Source of the DNA: Undibacterium parvum
GTDB lineage: Bacteria; Pseudomonadota; Gammaproteobacteria; Burkholderiales; Burkholderiaceae_D
Assembly: GCF_003955735.1 (NCBI RefSeq)
Contig: NZ_CP034464.1
Span: 1,860,001-1,924,000, forward strand
Direction of reading: 5' to 3'
Length of the DNA: 64,000 nt
Shown here: positions 50,208 to 59,157 of the stretch, piece by piece
Layout: each line of letters starts with the position of its first letter
Position numbering within the stretch: the first letter of the stretch is position 1
Translations under genes and position numbers: made by a program
Notes under the pieces: model-generated
What the model was told of the DNA's origin: nothing
Databases searched by the model: none
The model's input: the letters and a program-made list of their open reading frames with translations, nothing else

Positions 50208-52064
50208 TTACTCGGCACTGACACAATCTGTGTCAGCACTGTTTTCTGTGTTGTCGTCTTCCATAGTGCTACCTGGCTTCTCAATAAGTTCAAGTTTACC
50301 CTGATTGCAAAAGCGAATTTCTTGAGGATACGGAAACACATCATCGACCTTGCCGTCCACAATGCGTTGCTTGCGACCCTGCCAGTAGGCGGCAGTCAGC
50401 AAATCGGCATGGTGGCGCATAAAGTATTCGCGCACCTTGTCATTGCCTAACAAAAAGGTGCCAAATTGTTCGGGGAAGACATCGTATTTACCGATCGAAT
50501 ACCACGGCTCGGCCGACATCTCATCTTCTTCATTGCGTGGCAAGGGGATGGTACGGAAATTACAATCGGTGATGTATTCGATCTCATCGTAATCGTAAAA
50601 CACCACGCGACCATGACGCGTGACACCGAAGTTTTTATACAGCATATCGCCAGGAAAAATATTCGCGCCGACCAGCTCTTTAATCGCATTGCCGTATTCA
50701 AAAATGCCATGCTCCATGGCTGCGTAATCGCCGCGTTTTTCAGCCTCGGTCAACCAGATATTGAGTGGCACCATGCGACGCTCTATGTACATGTGTTTGA
50801 TGATGACTTCCTCATCATTGACCTCTAACAAAGAGGGGGCAAATTTGGTGATTTCATCGAGCAGCGCTTCGGAAAAGCGCTCACGCGGGAACGCCACATC
50901 CGAGTATTCCAGTGTGTCGGCCATACGTCCGACGCGGTCATGGTTTTTTACCAGCAGATATTTTTCTTTGATCATCGCCTTGGTCGTTTCTTTAGGCGGC
51001 GGGAAGTAATCCTTGATCAGTTTAAACACATACGGAAACGAGGGCAGCGCGAACACCAGCATCACCAGACCGCGGATACCGGGTGCGGCATCGATGATGT
51101 CGGACGAATATTTAAGGTGATGCAAAAAGTCGCGATAAAACAAATTCTTGCCATGCTTTTGCAAACCCAGCATGGTGTAAATCTCACTGCGCGGTTTCTT
51201 TGGCAAAATGCTGCGGATAAACTGCACATAGGCCGAAGGCACCGCCATATCGACCATGAAGTAGGCACGCGTGAAAGAAAACAAGACCGTGATCTGCATG
51301 GTGTCGAACAGCACGGTGTCGAGCACCAGCTCGCCCTTGCGGTTGTGCATGATAGGCACCACAAACGGATACTCGCGATTACCGTTGATACCCTTGCCTA
51401 TGATGTAGGCCGATTTATTTCTGTAAAACAGACTGGCCAAGACCTGGATCTGGTGATTAGGCTCTAGTGTGGCGCTGCCAAAAATGGCGCGCAAACGCTG
51501 CTCTACCAGATCTACATCGCGCTGCAGATCGGCAAAATTGGCGTTCAATTGAAAATTCGTGACGATGCGCTTGAGCGTGAAGTTCAAGCCGTCTTTAGCC
51601 GGGTAATACACACGATAGGTGTGCGGCGTGTCTTCCGCTTCTATGTACTCGGTCGAGGTGGCTGGGCGTACGAAGATGAAATCATTGTGGAAATAATTTC
51701 TGTGCAAAAGCTTGGTACAGACCGTGTTAAAAAAAGTCTCGGCCAGCTCAGGTTGCAGATGATCGATCAGCAAGCCCATGTAATGCAATTTCACTTCGCG
51801 CCAGACTTCGTCAGTCAGGTCGTCCTGCTGATACTCGTCTTCCATGATTTGCACACACTCTTTGACACGCGCATCGTAAAATCCTATACGTTCACGTGCT
51901 GCATGCTGTGCGGTCTTCCAGTCGCCGCGCTCAAAATCTCGCTTGGCACCCAGGCTAGAGTGACGAAACAGGCGATAATGCTTATCAAAACCGTCCAGGA
52001 TAGTCCTGGCGATGTCGAAGGCGATCTGGGAAGACAAGAGTTTAGGGAAGGCAACTTGGGTCAT
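50208..52064 (-). CDS. aceK: Isocitrate dehydrogenase kinase/phosphatase
   Basis: 618 residues from the ATG at 52064; a start at 52130 adds 22 residues. The bifunctional enzyme phosphorylates and dephosphorylates isocitrate dehydrogenase, steering acetyl-CoA into the glyoxylate shunt. The sequence is recognised over its length ([41 protein letters not shown], then [50 protein letters not shown], and [25 protein letters not shown]). It is not preceded by aceA or aceB here; instead it sits inside an acyl-CoA catabolic block, a logical place because that block yields acetyl-CoA. Confidence 0.97.
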   Translation of the reverse strand: MTQVAFPKLLSSQIAFDIARTILDGFDKHYRLFRHSSLGAKRDFERGDWKTAQHAARERIGFYDARVKECVQIMEDEYQQDDLTDEVWREVKLHYMGLLIDHLQPELAETFFNTVCTKLLHRNYFHNDFIFVRPATSTEYIEAEDTPHTYRVYYPAKDGLNFTLKRIVTNFQLNANFADLQRDVDLVEQRLRAIFGSATLEPNHQIQVLASLFYRNKSAYIIGKGINGNREYPFVVPIMHNRKGELVLDTVLFDTMQITVLFSFTRAYFMVDMAVPSAYVQFIRSILPKKPRSEIYTMLGLQKHGKNLFYRDFLHHLKYSSDIIDAAPGIRGLVMLVFALPSFPYVFKLIKDYFPPPKETTKAMIKEKYLLVKNHDRVGRMADTLEYSDVAFPRERFSEALLDEITKFAPSLLEVNDEEVIIKHMYIERRMVPLNIWLTEAEKRGDYAAMEHGIFEYGNAIKELVGANIFPGDMLYKNFGVTRHGRVVFYDYDEIEYITDCNFRTIPLPRNEEDEMSAEPWYSIGKYDVFPEQFGTFLLGNDKVREYFMRHHADLLTAAYWQGRKQRIVDGKVDDVFPYPQEIRFCNQGKLELIEKPGSTMEDDNTENSADTDCVSAE

Positions 52065-52189
52065 AGTAGTCTCAGCAATAGTCGGGGGAATTCTTTCATA
52101 ACAAATACCCCAAAGCTGCCCTTTTAGCAAATCCTGGTGAGTGCCGCAACAACGTTCAAACTAAGTCCAGACACACATTTTTAAATAGC

Positions 52190-52250
52190 ATACGCAGTAT
52201 CCATGCGGCTTTCCAGCCTAAATCGGCTCGCAAAGCGCATGAATAGTGCG
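52190..52250. repeat. Dispersed repeat C, copy 7
   Basis: GCAGTATCCATGCGGCTTTCCAGCC followed by GCGCATGAATAGTGCGCAT, adjacent to repeat B copy 2, as at 33934-34165. Confidence 0.65.
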
Positions 52251-52261
52251 CATTACCTAAT

Positions 52262-52383
52262 GGGAACTTCTAAAAACCTGTTAATCGGGATGCAGCGCAA
52301 GGCGCAAACCGGAGCAATACGTCAGTATTGCGAGGATTTGCAACGCCGCGGTGCGCCCGAGTATAGGGTGTTTAGAAGTTCCC
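52262..52383. repeat. Dispersed repeat B, copy 2 (122 bp)
   Basis: GGGAACTTCTAAAAACC and the inverse TTTAGAAGTTCCC at the ends; interior GGGATGCAGCGCAAGGCGCAA and GGAGCAATACGT as in copy 1 at 33934. Between liuA and aceK. Confidence 0.9.
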
Positions 52384-52392
52384 TAATGAGAA

Positions 52393-53577
52393 TTACATGG
52401 TCTCTGCAAACAACTCACGACCGATCAACATGCGACGGATTTCGCTGGTACCGGCACCGATCTCATACAATTTGGCATCGCGCCACAGACGACCAACCGG
52501 GTATTCGTTGATATAACCGTTACCGCCCAGAGTCTGGATCGCTTCGCCCGCCATCCAGGTGGCTTTTTCAGCCGAGTACAAAATCGCGCCGGCGGCATCT
52601 TTACGAATCGCACGGATCGCGTCTGGGTTCTTGGCACGGTCGCAAGCCTGACCGACTGCGTAGACATAGGCTTTACACGCCATCATGGTCGAATACATGT
52701 CAGCCAATTTACCTTGCATCAACTGGAACTCACCGATGGCCTGACCAAACTGCTTGCGGTCATGCACGTAAGGCACCACCACATCCATACAGGCTTGCAT
52801 GATCCCCAGCGGGCCGCCGGATAACACCGTGCGCTCAAAATCGAGACCCGACATCAAGACATTGACGCCTTTGCCAATACCGCCAAGTACGTTTTCTAGC
52901 GGTACTTCGCAATCCTGGAACACCAGCTCACCCGTGTGCGAACCACGCATGCCTAGCTTGTCTAATTTTTGCGCAATACTGAAACCCTTGAAACCTTTTT
53001 CGATCAGGAAAGCGGTCATGCCGCGTGAGCCAGCTTCCAGATCGGTTTTAGCGTACACCACCAGGGTATCGGCATCAGGGCCATTGGTGATCCACATCTT
53101 GGTGCCATTGAGCACGTAGCGATCGCCTTTCAAGTCAGCGCGCAATTTCATGCTGACCACGTCGGAGCCGGCATTGGGCTCGGACATCGCCAAAGCACCG
53201 ATATGCTCGCCGCTGATCAGCTTAGGCAGGTATTTAGCTTTTTGCTCGGCGCTGCCGTTGCGATTGATCTGGTTGATGCACAGATTCGAGTGCGCGCCGT
53301 AAGACAGGCCGACCGAAGCGGAGGCGCGTGAAATTTCTTCCATCGCGATGATGTGCGCCAGGTAACCCATGTTCGCGCCACCGTATTCTTCCGACACCGT
53401 CATACCGTGTACGCCTAAATCACCCATCTTGCGCCACAGATCCATAGGAAACTGGTCGCTGCGGTCGATCTCGGCGGCACGCGGCGCGATCTCAGCGCTG
53501 GCAAATCCTTGTACAGCTTCGCGTAAAGCGGCGATATCTTCGCCATGATCAAAGGTCAAACCGGGTAAATGCAACAT
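52393..53577 (-). CDS. liuA: Isovaleryl-CoA dehydrogenase
   Basis: 394 residues. FAD-dependent acyl-CoA dehydrogenase that starts the leucine-specific branch (isovaleryl-CoA to 3-methylcrotonyl-CoA). Landmarks: [105 protein letters not shown], and [43 protein letters not shown]. These are typical of the isovaleryl branch. It follows the thioesterase gene by 46 bp and lies downstream of a LiuR-type operator. Confidence 0.95.
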   Translation of the reverse strand: MLHLPGLTFDHGEDIAALREAVQGFASAEIAPRAAEIDRSDQFPMDLWRKMGDLGVHGMTVSEEYGGANMGYLAHIIAMEEISRASASVGLSYGAHSNLCINQINRNGSAEQKAKYLPKLISGEHIGALAMSEPNAGSDVVSMKLRADLKGDRYVLNGTKMWITNGPDADTLVVYAKTDLEAGSRGMTAFLIEKGFKGFSIAQKLDKLGMRGSHTGELVFQDCEVPLENVLGGIGKGVNVLMSGLDFERTVLSGGPLGIMQACMDVVVPYVHDRKQFGQAIGEFQLMQGKLADMYSTMMACKAYVYAVGQACDRAKNPDAIRAIRKDAAGAILYSAEKATWMAGEAIQTLGGNGYINEYPVGRLWRDAKLYEIGAGTSEIRRMLIGRELFAETM

Positions 53578-53623
53578 GTCTTCCTCGCAGGGTTAAATTT
53601 CTAATGTTTCTTACTTTTAGTGC

Positions 53624-54082
53624 CTAATCAACTTTAGGCGATCCCTTGGGAATCACAAATAAAGTTTGTTGCATAATTGCACACAATTTCTCTTTGCCCT
53701 GATGCACCGCAAACACCTCTGCGCTGGTGACCACCAAGGTCTTGCCCGCCTTGAGCACCTTACCGCGCGCGATCAACATATCGCCGATGGCCGGTGCGAC
53801 AAAGTTAATTTTATACTCTGCAGATAAGCACTCACTCACTGGCATCAACTGCGTATTCGCGGCATAACCCCCGGCGGCATCGGCCAGAGTGCCGATCACA
53901 CCGCCATGAAAATAGCCATGTTGCTGGGTCACTGCAGCGCTCATTGGCAGGCTTATTTCACAAGCACCGGGCGTCATGCTGGTGAGTCTGGCGTTCCAGG
54001 CCTGCATCACGCCTTGTGCGTTGAAGCTTTCCAGCAGCACCAGCGCCAGCTTGTAATCGAGCGTCGCGGTTTCATTGCTCAT
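53624..54082 (-). CDS. PaaI-family hotdog thioesterase
   Basis: 152 residues. Hotdog-fold acyl-CoA thioesterase: the segment TQQHGYFHGGVIGTLADAAGGYAANT matches the HGG-x-x-x-x-x-D-x-A-x-G active-site pattern of PaaI proteins, followed by SAEYKINFVAPAIGDMLIARGKVLKAGKTLVVTSAEVFAV. Such enzymes release stuck CoA thioesters. It is the first gene of the liu transcript, directly after the operator at 54161, and leads into liuA. Confidence 0.9.
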   Translation of the reverse strand: MSNETATLDYKLALVLLESFNAQGVMQAWNARLTSMTPGACEISLPMSAAVTQQHGYFHGGVIGTLADAAGGYAANTQLMPVSECLSAEYKINFVAPAIGDMLIARGKVLKAGKTLVVTSAEVFAVHQGKEKLCAIMQQTLFVIPKGSPKVD

Positions 54083-54160
54083 GAATACTCCGTCACTATC
54101 AGAAAATCGATCGTCTAAAAACTAGGCGAATTTTCACGTCAGCAAAAATAATACCTCTAA

Positions 54161-54182
54161 TTGACGTTAACGTAAACGTCAA
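54161..54182. promoter_or_regulatory. LiuR operator, site 1
   Basis: TTGACGTTAACGTAAACGTCAA, 22 bases, near-palindromic, lies between the liuR stop and the thioesterase start. It resembles the published LiuR motif (ACGTxxACGT type) of proteobacterial leucine-degradation genes. Confidence 0.8.
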
Positions 54183-54197
54183 TTATAAAAATAAGCA

Positions 54198-54608
54198 CTA
54201 TTTGACTACTATTTCAGCCACGTCTGGCGCCGCCAAGCCCAGCAGACGCTGACTCTCTTCTTCATGTGCGCTGATTTCAGCGAGCATGATTTCTATGTCT
54301 TCGCGCTGTAATTCCAGCGCCGCCCTATGTCTTGCCAGTACTTGCAGGAAACTCTGTAGCTGCGGCGCGGTGTCCTTGGGAGAGTCGTACATATCCACCA
54401 GGCTCTTGATGTCGGCCAGACTCAGCCCCAGGCGCTTGCCACGTAGCGTGAGTTTCAGATGCGTGCGTTCGCGCGCGGTATAGACCCTATTGCGCCCGCT
54501 AGGGCCCTCACGGCTAGGACTGATCAGCCCTTGATCTTCATAAAATCGAATCGCGCGCGGCGTGATGTCAAATTCTCGGGCGAGTTCGGTAATGGTAAAT
54601 GTGGCCAT
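54198..54608 (-). CDS. liuR: MerR-family regulator of leucine degradation
   Basis: 136 residues. N-terminal MerR winged helix-turn-helix: TFTITELAREFDITPRAIRFYEDQGLISPSREGPSGRNRVYTARERTHLKL, followed by a dimerisation helix and a C-terminal stretch without metal-binding cysteines, as expected for LiuR. LiuR represses liu genes and is released by leucine-pathway intermediates such as isovaleryl-CoA or similar. A near-palindromic site is on each side of the gene, at 54161-54182 and 54700-54716. Confidence 0.9.
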   Translation of the reverse strand: MATFTITELAREFDITPRAIRFYEDQGLISPSREGPSGRNRVYTARERTHLKLTLRGKRLGLSLADIKSLVDMYDSPKDTAPQLQSFLQVLARHRAALELQREDIEIMLAEISAHEEESQRLLGLAAPDVAEIVVK

Positions 54609-54699
54609 AAAATTAAGGAGAGATCAAAAATGCAGCAAAAAAATTTAACATCAAAATACTCAACATCGATTTTCTGATTACAATCTCAGATAACCGCAG

Positions 54700-54716
54700 T
54701 TTACGTTAACGTCAAA
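54700..54716. promoter_or_regulatory. LiuR operator, site 2
   Basis: TTTACGTTAACGTCAAA shares the ACGTTAACGTCAA core with site 1. It sits between liuR (minus) and the MBL-fold gene (plus), so it could govern both. Confidence 0.75.
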
Positions 54717-54792
54717 TAACAATTAAACGCATTGTAGGACATTCTGATTGCAGAATTCCACAACAGCGGCAAAAAAGAAACAGTGAGACTTT

Positions 54793-55887
54793 ATGAACAC
54801 GTTAGAAATGCAACTCAACTATCCGCTAGGCGAGACGCTGCCGGAAGCTGGCAAAGCCCTGCAAGTGGCGCCCGGTGTTTTATGGATAAGAATGGGCTTG
54901 CCGTTTGCCCTCAATCACATCAATCTGTGGCTGATCGAAGATCATTACCCTACCGATGAGGGTATCGTGCATGGCTGGACCGCGATCGATTGCGGGATTG
55001 CCAGCGATGACAGCCGCGATGCCTGGGAAATCCTGTTCGGCGACAATAGCAGCGCCACTGGCTTACGCGGCCTGCCTATCGTGCGGGTGATTGCCACCCA
55101 CTGCCATCCGGATCACGTCGGTTTGGCCGACTGGCTCTGTTCGCGCTGGAATGCGCCACTCTGGATGAGCACCGGCGAATACGCGTTTGCCCGCATGATG
55201 TCGGCCAGCCTGCCGGGCGTGGATGGTTCGGCCATGTATCCGCATTTTAAAAAACACGGTCTGGTGTCGCCCGAAATGCAGGAAAAAATCGCCGAGCGCA
55301 AAAGCTATTACACCAAATTAGTCCCGGCCATGCCGGCTGCCTACCGTCGCCTGCAGGACGGCCAAGAGCTAGCGATAGGCGCGCATAGCTGGCGCATCAT
55401 CACCGGTTTTGGGCATTCGCCTGAGCACGTCTCACTGTATTGCGCAGCACTCAATCTCATGATTTCGGGCGACATGCTGCTGCCGCGCATCTCGACCAAT
55501 GTCTCGGTATTTGCGGTCGAGCCGGAAGCCAATCCGGTCCAGCAGTATCTCGATTCGCTGCAAAAATATGCAGGCTTGCCAGACGATGTGCTGATCCTGC
55601 CTTCGCATGGCAAACCGTTTACTGGCATTCATACCCGCATACGCCAACTCAATGATCATCACCGCGACCGGCTGGCCGAGGTAGTCGTCGCTTGTGCCAC
55701 GCCGCGCTCGGCCACTGAGATCGTGCCCATCATGTTCAGCCGTCCGCTAGACGCACATCAACTCACCTTCGCCTTGGGCGAAGCGCTGGCGCATCTGCAC
55801 AAGCTCTGGTTTGACGGCGTTTTACAGCGCCAGCAAGACCCGGATGGGGTGCTGCGTTTTGTGGTCCGAGAAGCCGCTGCCGCCTAG
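54793..55887 (+). CDS. MBL-fold metallo-hydrolase
   Basis: 364 residues. Metallo-beta-lactamase fold with the zinc motif THCHPDHVGLADWL (HxHxDH), FGHSPEHVSLYCAALNLMISGDMLLP (His and Asp further on) and LPSHGKPFTGIHTRI as the last ligand region. Members hydrolyse thioesters or lactones. Because it is divergent from liuR across a LiuR-type operator, it is probably regulated with leucine degradation and may act on a CoA thioester intermediate (inference). Confidence 0.88.
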   Translation: MNTLEMQLNYPLGETLPEAGKALQVAPGVLWIRMGLPFALNHINLWLIEDHYPTDEGIVHGWTAIDCGIASDDSRDAWEILFGDNSSATGLRGLPIVRVIATHCHPDHVGLADWLCSRWNAPLWMSTGEYAFARMMSASLPGVDGSAMYPHFKKHGLVSPEMQEKIAERKSYYTKLVPAMPAAYRRLQDGQELAIGAHSWRIITGFGHSPEHVSLYCAALNLMISGDMLLPRISTNVSVFAVEPEANPVQQYLDSLQKYAGLPDDVLILPSHGKPFTGIHTRIRQLNDHHRDRLAEVVVACATPRSATEIVPIMFSRPLDAHQLTFALGEALAHLHKLWFDGVLQRQQDPDGVLRFVVREAAAA

Positions 55888-55897
55888 ATATACTGGT

Positions 55898-55972
55898 GGG
55901 TAGTATAATATTTGAATTCCCGATTGCGCAGTATCTACCTGCGCAATCGAAGATTAAACCATTATACTCCCC
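55898..55972. repeat. Nested inverted repeat
   Basis: Outer arms GGGTAGTATAAT (55898-55909) and ATTATACTCCCC (55961-55972) have one mismatch; inner arms GATTGCGCAG (55922-55931) and CTGCGCAATC (55939-55948) are perfect. The outer arm contains TATAAT. It lies between the MBL-fold gene and the next EamA gene. Confidence 0.7.
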
Positions 55973-56024
55973 CTAGTCCTTCATATTTATTGAAATATTT
56001 TCTGGCCGTTCAGCGCCACCCATC

Positions 56025-56915
56025 GTGCAAAAATCTAACTACCTGACTTACCTGAAACTGATCTGCGTTGCCGTCTTCTGGGGTGGCACTTTTATCGCCG
56101 GCCACGTGGTGGCAACTCAGTTGCCGCACATGATCGCCGCTGCCGGCCGTTTTTTGGTGGCCTGCGTGCTGTTGTTGTTGCTGGCGTGGCGTATGGAAGG
56201 CGGCTTGCCTAAGCTGAACCGCCAACAGATCCATGCCACCTTCAGCCTCGGAGCGACCGGTATTTTTCTCTACAACATCTGCTTTTTTGCGGCGCTAGAA
56301 CGCATGCCGGCTGGCCGCAGCGCGCTGTTTGTGGCACTCAATCCCATCGTCACCGCGCTGGCTCTGGCCGCGCTGTTTGGCGAGCGCCTGGGTTTTAAAA
56401 AGTGGCTGGGAATCGCAATTGCCTTTGTCGGTGCCGCCATCGTCATCACCCGCGGCGAATTGATGAGTGCCGCGCACGATATCTCGGCCTCACTCGGTAG
56501 CGGCGAATTGTTTATGCTGACCGCAGTCTGCGCCTGGGCCGCCTACACCATCATCGGTCGCCACGCCTTGAAGGGCTTATCGCCGATTGCCGCCACCACC
56601 TATGCCTCGCTGTGGGGTTTGCTATTGCTAACTTGCGGTGCCCTGTTTCAATTGCCGCAACTCGATCGCAGTCACCTGACTTTGCCGGTACTGGCCGCGA
56701 TCGCCTATCTGGGCGTATTTGGCACCGTGATCGGCTTTGTCTGGTATTACGAGGGCGTGAAAAAAATCGGCCCGGCGCGCACTGCCGTCTTCAACAATCT
56801 GGTGCCGGTATTTGGCATAGCTTTTAGCGCGGTGTTTCTGGGCGAGCCGATTTTGGCCTCGATGGTGATCGGTGGCTTGCTGGTGATAGGCGGCGTTTCG
56901 CTCACCAATCGCTAA
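56025..56915 (+). CDS. EamA/DMT-family transporter
   Basis: 296 residues from a GTG start with no strong ribosome-binding site. Ten membrane helices in two EamA repeats: KLICVAVFWGGTFIAGHVVATQLPHMIAAAGRFLVAC, FLYNICFFAALERMPAGRSALFVALNPIVTALALAALFGERLGFKKWLGIAIAFVGAAIVI and, in the second half, WYYEGVKKIGPARTAVFNNLVPVFGIAFSAVFLGEP. A metabolite exporter of unknown substrate. It lies after the leucine cluster but in the plus orientation, probably its own unit, ended by a terminator at 56941. Confidence 0.88.
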   Translation: MQKSNYLTYLKLICVAVFWGGTFIAGHVVATQLPHMIAAAGRFLVACVLLLLLAWRMEGGLPKLNRQQIHATFSLGATGIFLYNICFFAALERMPAGRSALFVALNPIVTALALAALFGERLGFKKWLGIAIAFVGAAIVITRGELMSAAHDISASLGSGELFMLTAVCAWAAYTIIGRHALKGLSPIAATTYASLWGLLLLTCGALFQLPQLDRSHLTLPVLAAIAYLGVFGTVIGFVWYYEGVKKIGPARTAVFNNLVPVFGIAFSAVFLGEPILASMVIGGLLVIGGVSLTNR

Positions 56916-56940
56916 ACTATCGCTGCACAATTACCAAGCT

Positions 56941-56986
56941 AAGTACTGAAGTACGCCACCAAACAGGGCGATTTTCAGTACTTTTT
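56941..56986 (+). terminator. Probable Rho-independent terminator
   Basis: AAGTACTGAA and TTCAGTACTT form a 10-base stem with a long loop, followed by TTTACTTATTTTTTT. Confidence 0.65.
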
Positions 56987-57080
56987 ACTTATTTTTTTGT
57001 TATTAATGAGCATTTGCGCGACACTCAGTCGCGCCAATCAATTGGCACTGACATTCCAACTTGCCATGCTGAGGTGCCTC

Positions 57081-57674
57081 ATGACTTGCCATTCAAAGAA
57101 CGCCCTGAAACGCCTGCTAGCGCCCTGCCTGGGGCTGGGTCTATTCGCATTTTTACCTAGCCACGCGGCCAATGATAGGGGCTACGCAGGTGCCGCCGCG
57201 CAGACTTTAGCGCAGCCACTGCTGGCGGCATTTCAACATTCCATTTTGAGTTCACGCGCGCTGGGTGCGCAGTCGAAACAAAGTCTGAGCTGCGTAGAAT
57301 CTTTGCCCAAAGATAGTTTTTCGGAAATGATACAAGTGGCATTACAACAACGCCTGTCACGCGCCGATCTGAACGCGATCGATGCCTATTTCAGTCGCCC
57401 TGCCTTCGCCACTCAAATCCCGCAATTGCTGGCGTATCTGCAAGGTATGCCCTTGCCTGCCGCCACCGAAGCAGCACGCCCAGCCATGAGCGAGGAAGAT
57501 CGCAAACTGGAAGCCGATCTGCAAAGCCGCGACATTTTAAATAAATTAATGCTGGCGGAATATTTTAAGACCCCTCAGGTAATTGAAGCATTTTCTGCCA
57601 AAAGCAAGGACTTACTGGCGCAATGTGCAATCCGCCAAAATGAAGCGCGTGAGCCCTTACGTGCGATAGCCTGA
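57081..57674 (+). CDS. Exported hypothetical protein, helical
   Basis: 197 residues from the ATG at 57081, which has GAGG at a good distance and opens a signal peptide (LLAPCLGLGLFAFLPSHA). Upstream in-frame ATGs at 56997 and 57066 would lengthen the signal region without support. The mature protein is mostly helical: a conserved-looking LSCVESLPKDSFSEMIQVALQQRLSRADLNAIDAYFSRPAFATQIPQLLAYLQG, with cysteines in LSCVESL and LLAQCAIRQ that could form a disulfide. No family is recognised with confidence; a DUF2059-like helical bundle is possible. Confidence 0.7.
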   Translation: MTCHSKNALKRLLAPCLGLGLFAFLPSHAANDRGYAGAAAQTLAQPLLAAFQHSILSSRALGAQSKQSLSCVESLPKDSFSEMIQVALQQRLSRADLNAIDAYFSRPAFATQIPQLLAYLQGMPLPAATEAARPAMSEEDRKLEADLQSRDILNKLMLAEYFKTPQVIEAFSAKSKDLLAQCAIRQNEAREPLRAIA

Positions 57675-57996
57675 GCAGCATCCCGCCTGCTCCACGCACA
57701 ACCAGCGAGCAAGGAGAAACACAAACGGCATCGCCGTTTTAACACCTGTGAACTCACTGCGCATTTTGCTGCCATCGATATATACGGAAAAGCGCTTGAA
57801 GCAATCCATCCCTTTCGAAAAAGTAAGAAAAATTCAATGATTTTTTGCAAATAGCATTTAAAAATTGACTACAATAGATTACTTCGATAAATTAAAACTA
57901 TCTTACTTAAAGAAAAGATGGCAAGCTAATATCTCGCTGAGCAAGTGTTAAGAATTCCCTAAATTCCACACCGCATCGCATTGAGGATCAAGAATT
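57675..57996. other. Intergenic region with terminator and promoter candidates
   Basis: No gene is seen. AAACGGC-ATC-GCCGTTT followed by T (57723-57740) could end the preceding gene. TTGACT (57865-57870), a 17-base spacer and TAAATT (57888-57893) form a good sigma-70-like promoter for the MCP gene at 57997. Confidence 0.5.
57865..57893 (+). promoter_or_regulatory. Sigma-70-like promoter of the MCP operon
   Basis: TTGACT, 17 bases, TAAATT, about 104 bases before the ATG. Confidence 0.45.
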
Positions 57997-59142
57997 ATGT
58001 CTACTATTCTGTCCCGAAAAAACGCCGATCTCTTGCTTGCCGTGAGCGGCGTGCTGATCATCAGCATCATCTTGCTAGTCCAGCACTTCTCGTTTGCACA
58101 ACTCGGCGCCTGCGCTGCCATCGTCTTTGCCACTACGTATTTAGGCTGGCAGTTACACATTAGCCGACAGCGCCAGGCCGAACTGGAACAACAAGATGAA
58201 AACCTCAGAGCGAGCGCAGCCCTGGTCTATGAGGTTGCGCATCTTTTGAGCAGTATTTTGCCACTCTGGAATACCCATGTAGGCTCAGTCAAACAACAAG
58301 CAGAAAATGCGGTTGGACAACTGATAGGCAGTTTTTCTTCCATGATTAATCAATTCGACTTAGCCGGTTTTGGTGCTGTCGGCAATACCGATGCAACAAA
58401 AAACACCGATGCCACCATCACGCTTTTGCAATTGTGCAAAAAAGAACTGACGCCGGTAATCGATTCTCTGGGCAAGATGATCGCCAGCAAGGATGAATTA
58501 CTCCAAAGCATACGTGAGTTGGCGGCCGCTACCACCGAAATGCAAAGCATGGCACACGAAGTCGGGCAAATCGCCGCGCAGACCAATCTGGTGGCCCTCA
58601 ATGCAGCCATAGAGGCGGCCCGAGTCGGACCGCAGGGACGCGGTTTTGCGGTGGTTGCCGATGAAGTTAGAAAACTCTCTTTTCTTTCTGCCGATACTGG
58701 CAAACGCATAGGTCAAAGAGTCGATCAAGTCTCGGTCATCATGAAGCAAGCCCTGAATGCGGCAGACCGCGCCACCATACAAGATCGCAAGGTCTTGGAG
58801 GTGTCAGGCGCGGTGGTGCGCGATGTCTTGGCACACGTAGAAAGCATGGGCGATTCAGCCGAGCAAATGCGGCATTACGGCAAGATCATACGCGGTGATG
58901 TCGAGAACCTCTTGGTCAGCTTACAGTTCCAAGACCGCATCAGCCAAATTCTTGATGTCGTCAGCACTGATATCAACAAACTGCAAATGAGCGTGGCGCA
59001 AATCGATAATGAACAATTACCGAGTAGCGAAGAATGGATAGAAAGTTTGCAATCTACCTACACCATGCAAGATGAGTATCATGCCCCCGGCGAGGCCACA
59101 TCGCAAAATTCTAGTACTGAAACGGAAATTACTTTCTTTTAA
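57997..59142 (+). CDS. Methyl-accepting chemotaxis-type signalling protein without a periplasmic sensor
   Basis: 381 residues. Two membrane helices close together (about 9-28 and 33-50) leave almost no periplasmic loop, so no external ligand domain. There is a coiled-coil stretch, then the MCP signalling tip: [36 protein letters not shown], near residues 190-225. A HAMP domain is not obvious. The C-terminus ([25 protein letters not shown]) is not a CheR tether. The next gene, a giant hybrid kinase, starts 15 bp later, so the two are an operon and may signal together rather than to flagella. Confidence 0.88.
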   Translation: MSTILSRKNADLLLAVSGVLIISIILLVQHFSFAQLGACAAIVFATTYLGWQLHISRQRQAELEQQDENLRASAALVYEVAHLLSSILPLWNTHVGSVKQQAENAVGQLIGSFSSMINQFDLAGFGAVGNTDATKNTDATITLLQLCKKELTPVIDSLGKMIASKDELLQSIRELAAATTEMQSMAHEVGQIAAQTNLVALNAAIEAARVGPQGRGFAVVADEVRKLSFLSADTGKRIGQRVDQVSVIMKQALNAADRATIQDRKVLEVSGAVVRDVLAHVESMGDSAEQMRHYGKIIRGDVENLLVSLQFQDRISQILDVVSTDINKLQMSVAQIDNEQLPSSEEWIESLQSTYTMQDEYHAPGEATSQNSSTETEITFF

Positions 59143-59157
59143 GCGGAGGGCTGACTC

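Noticed and set aside
50940..51467. A 175-codon plus-strand ORF opposite aceK
   Set aside because: Antisense shadow of aceK; rich in His and Arg as expected from the reverse frame.
56941..56986. Fourth copy of repeat A, because of AAGTACTGAAGTACGCC
   Set aside because: Only the short GTAC-rich core is similar; the terminal TTAGGACTTACG repeats are missing, so it was called a terminator.
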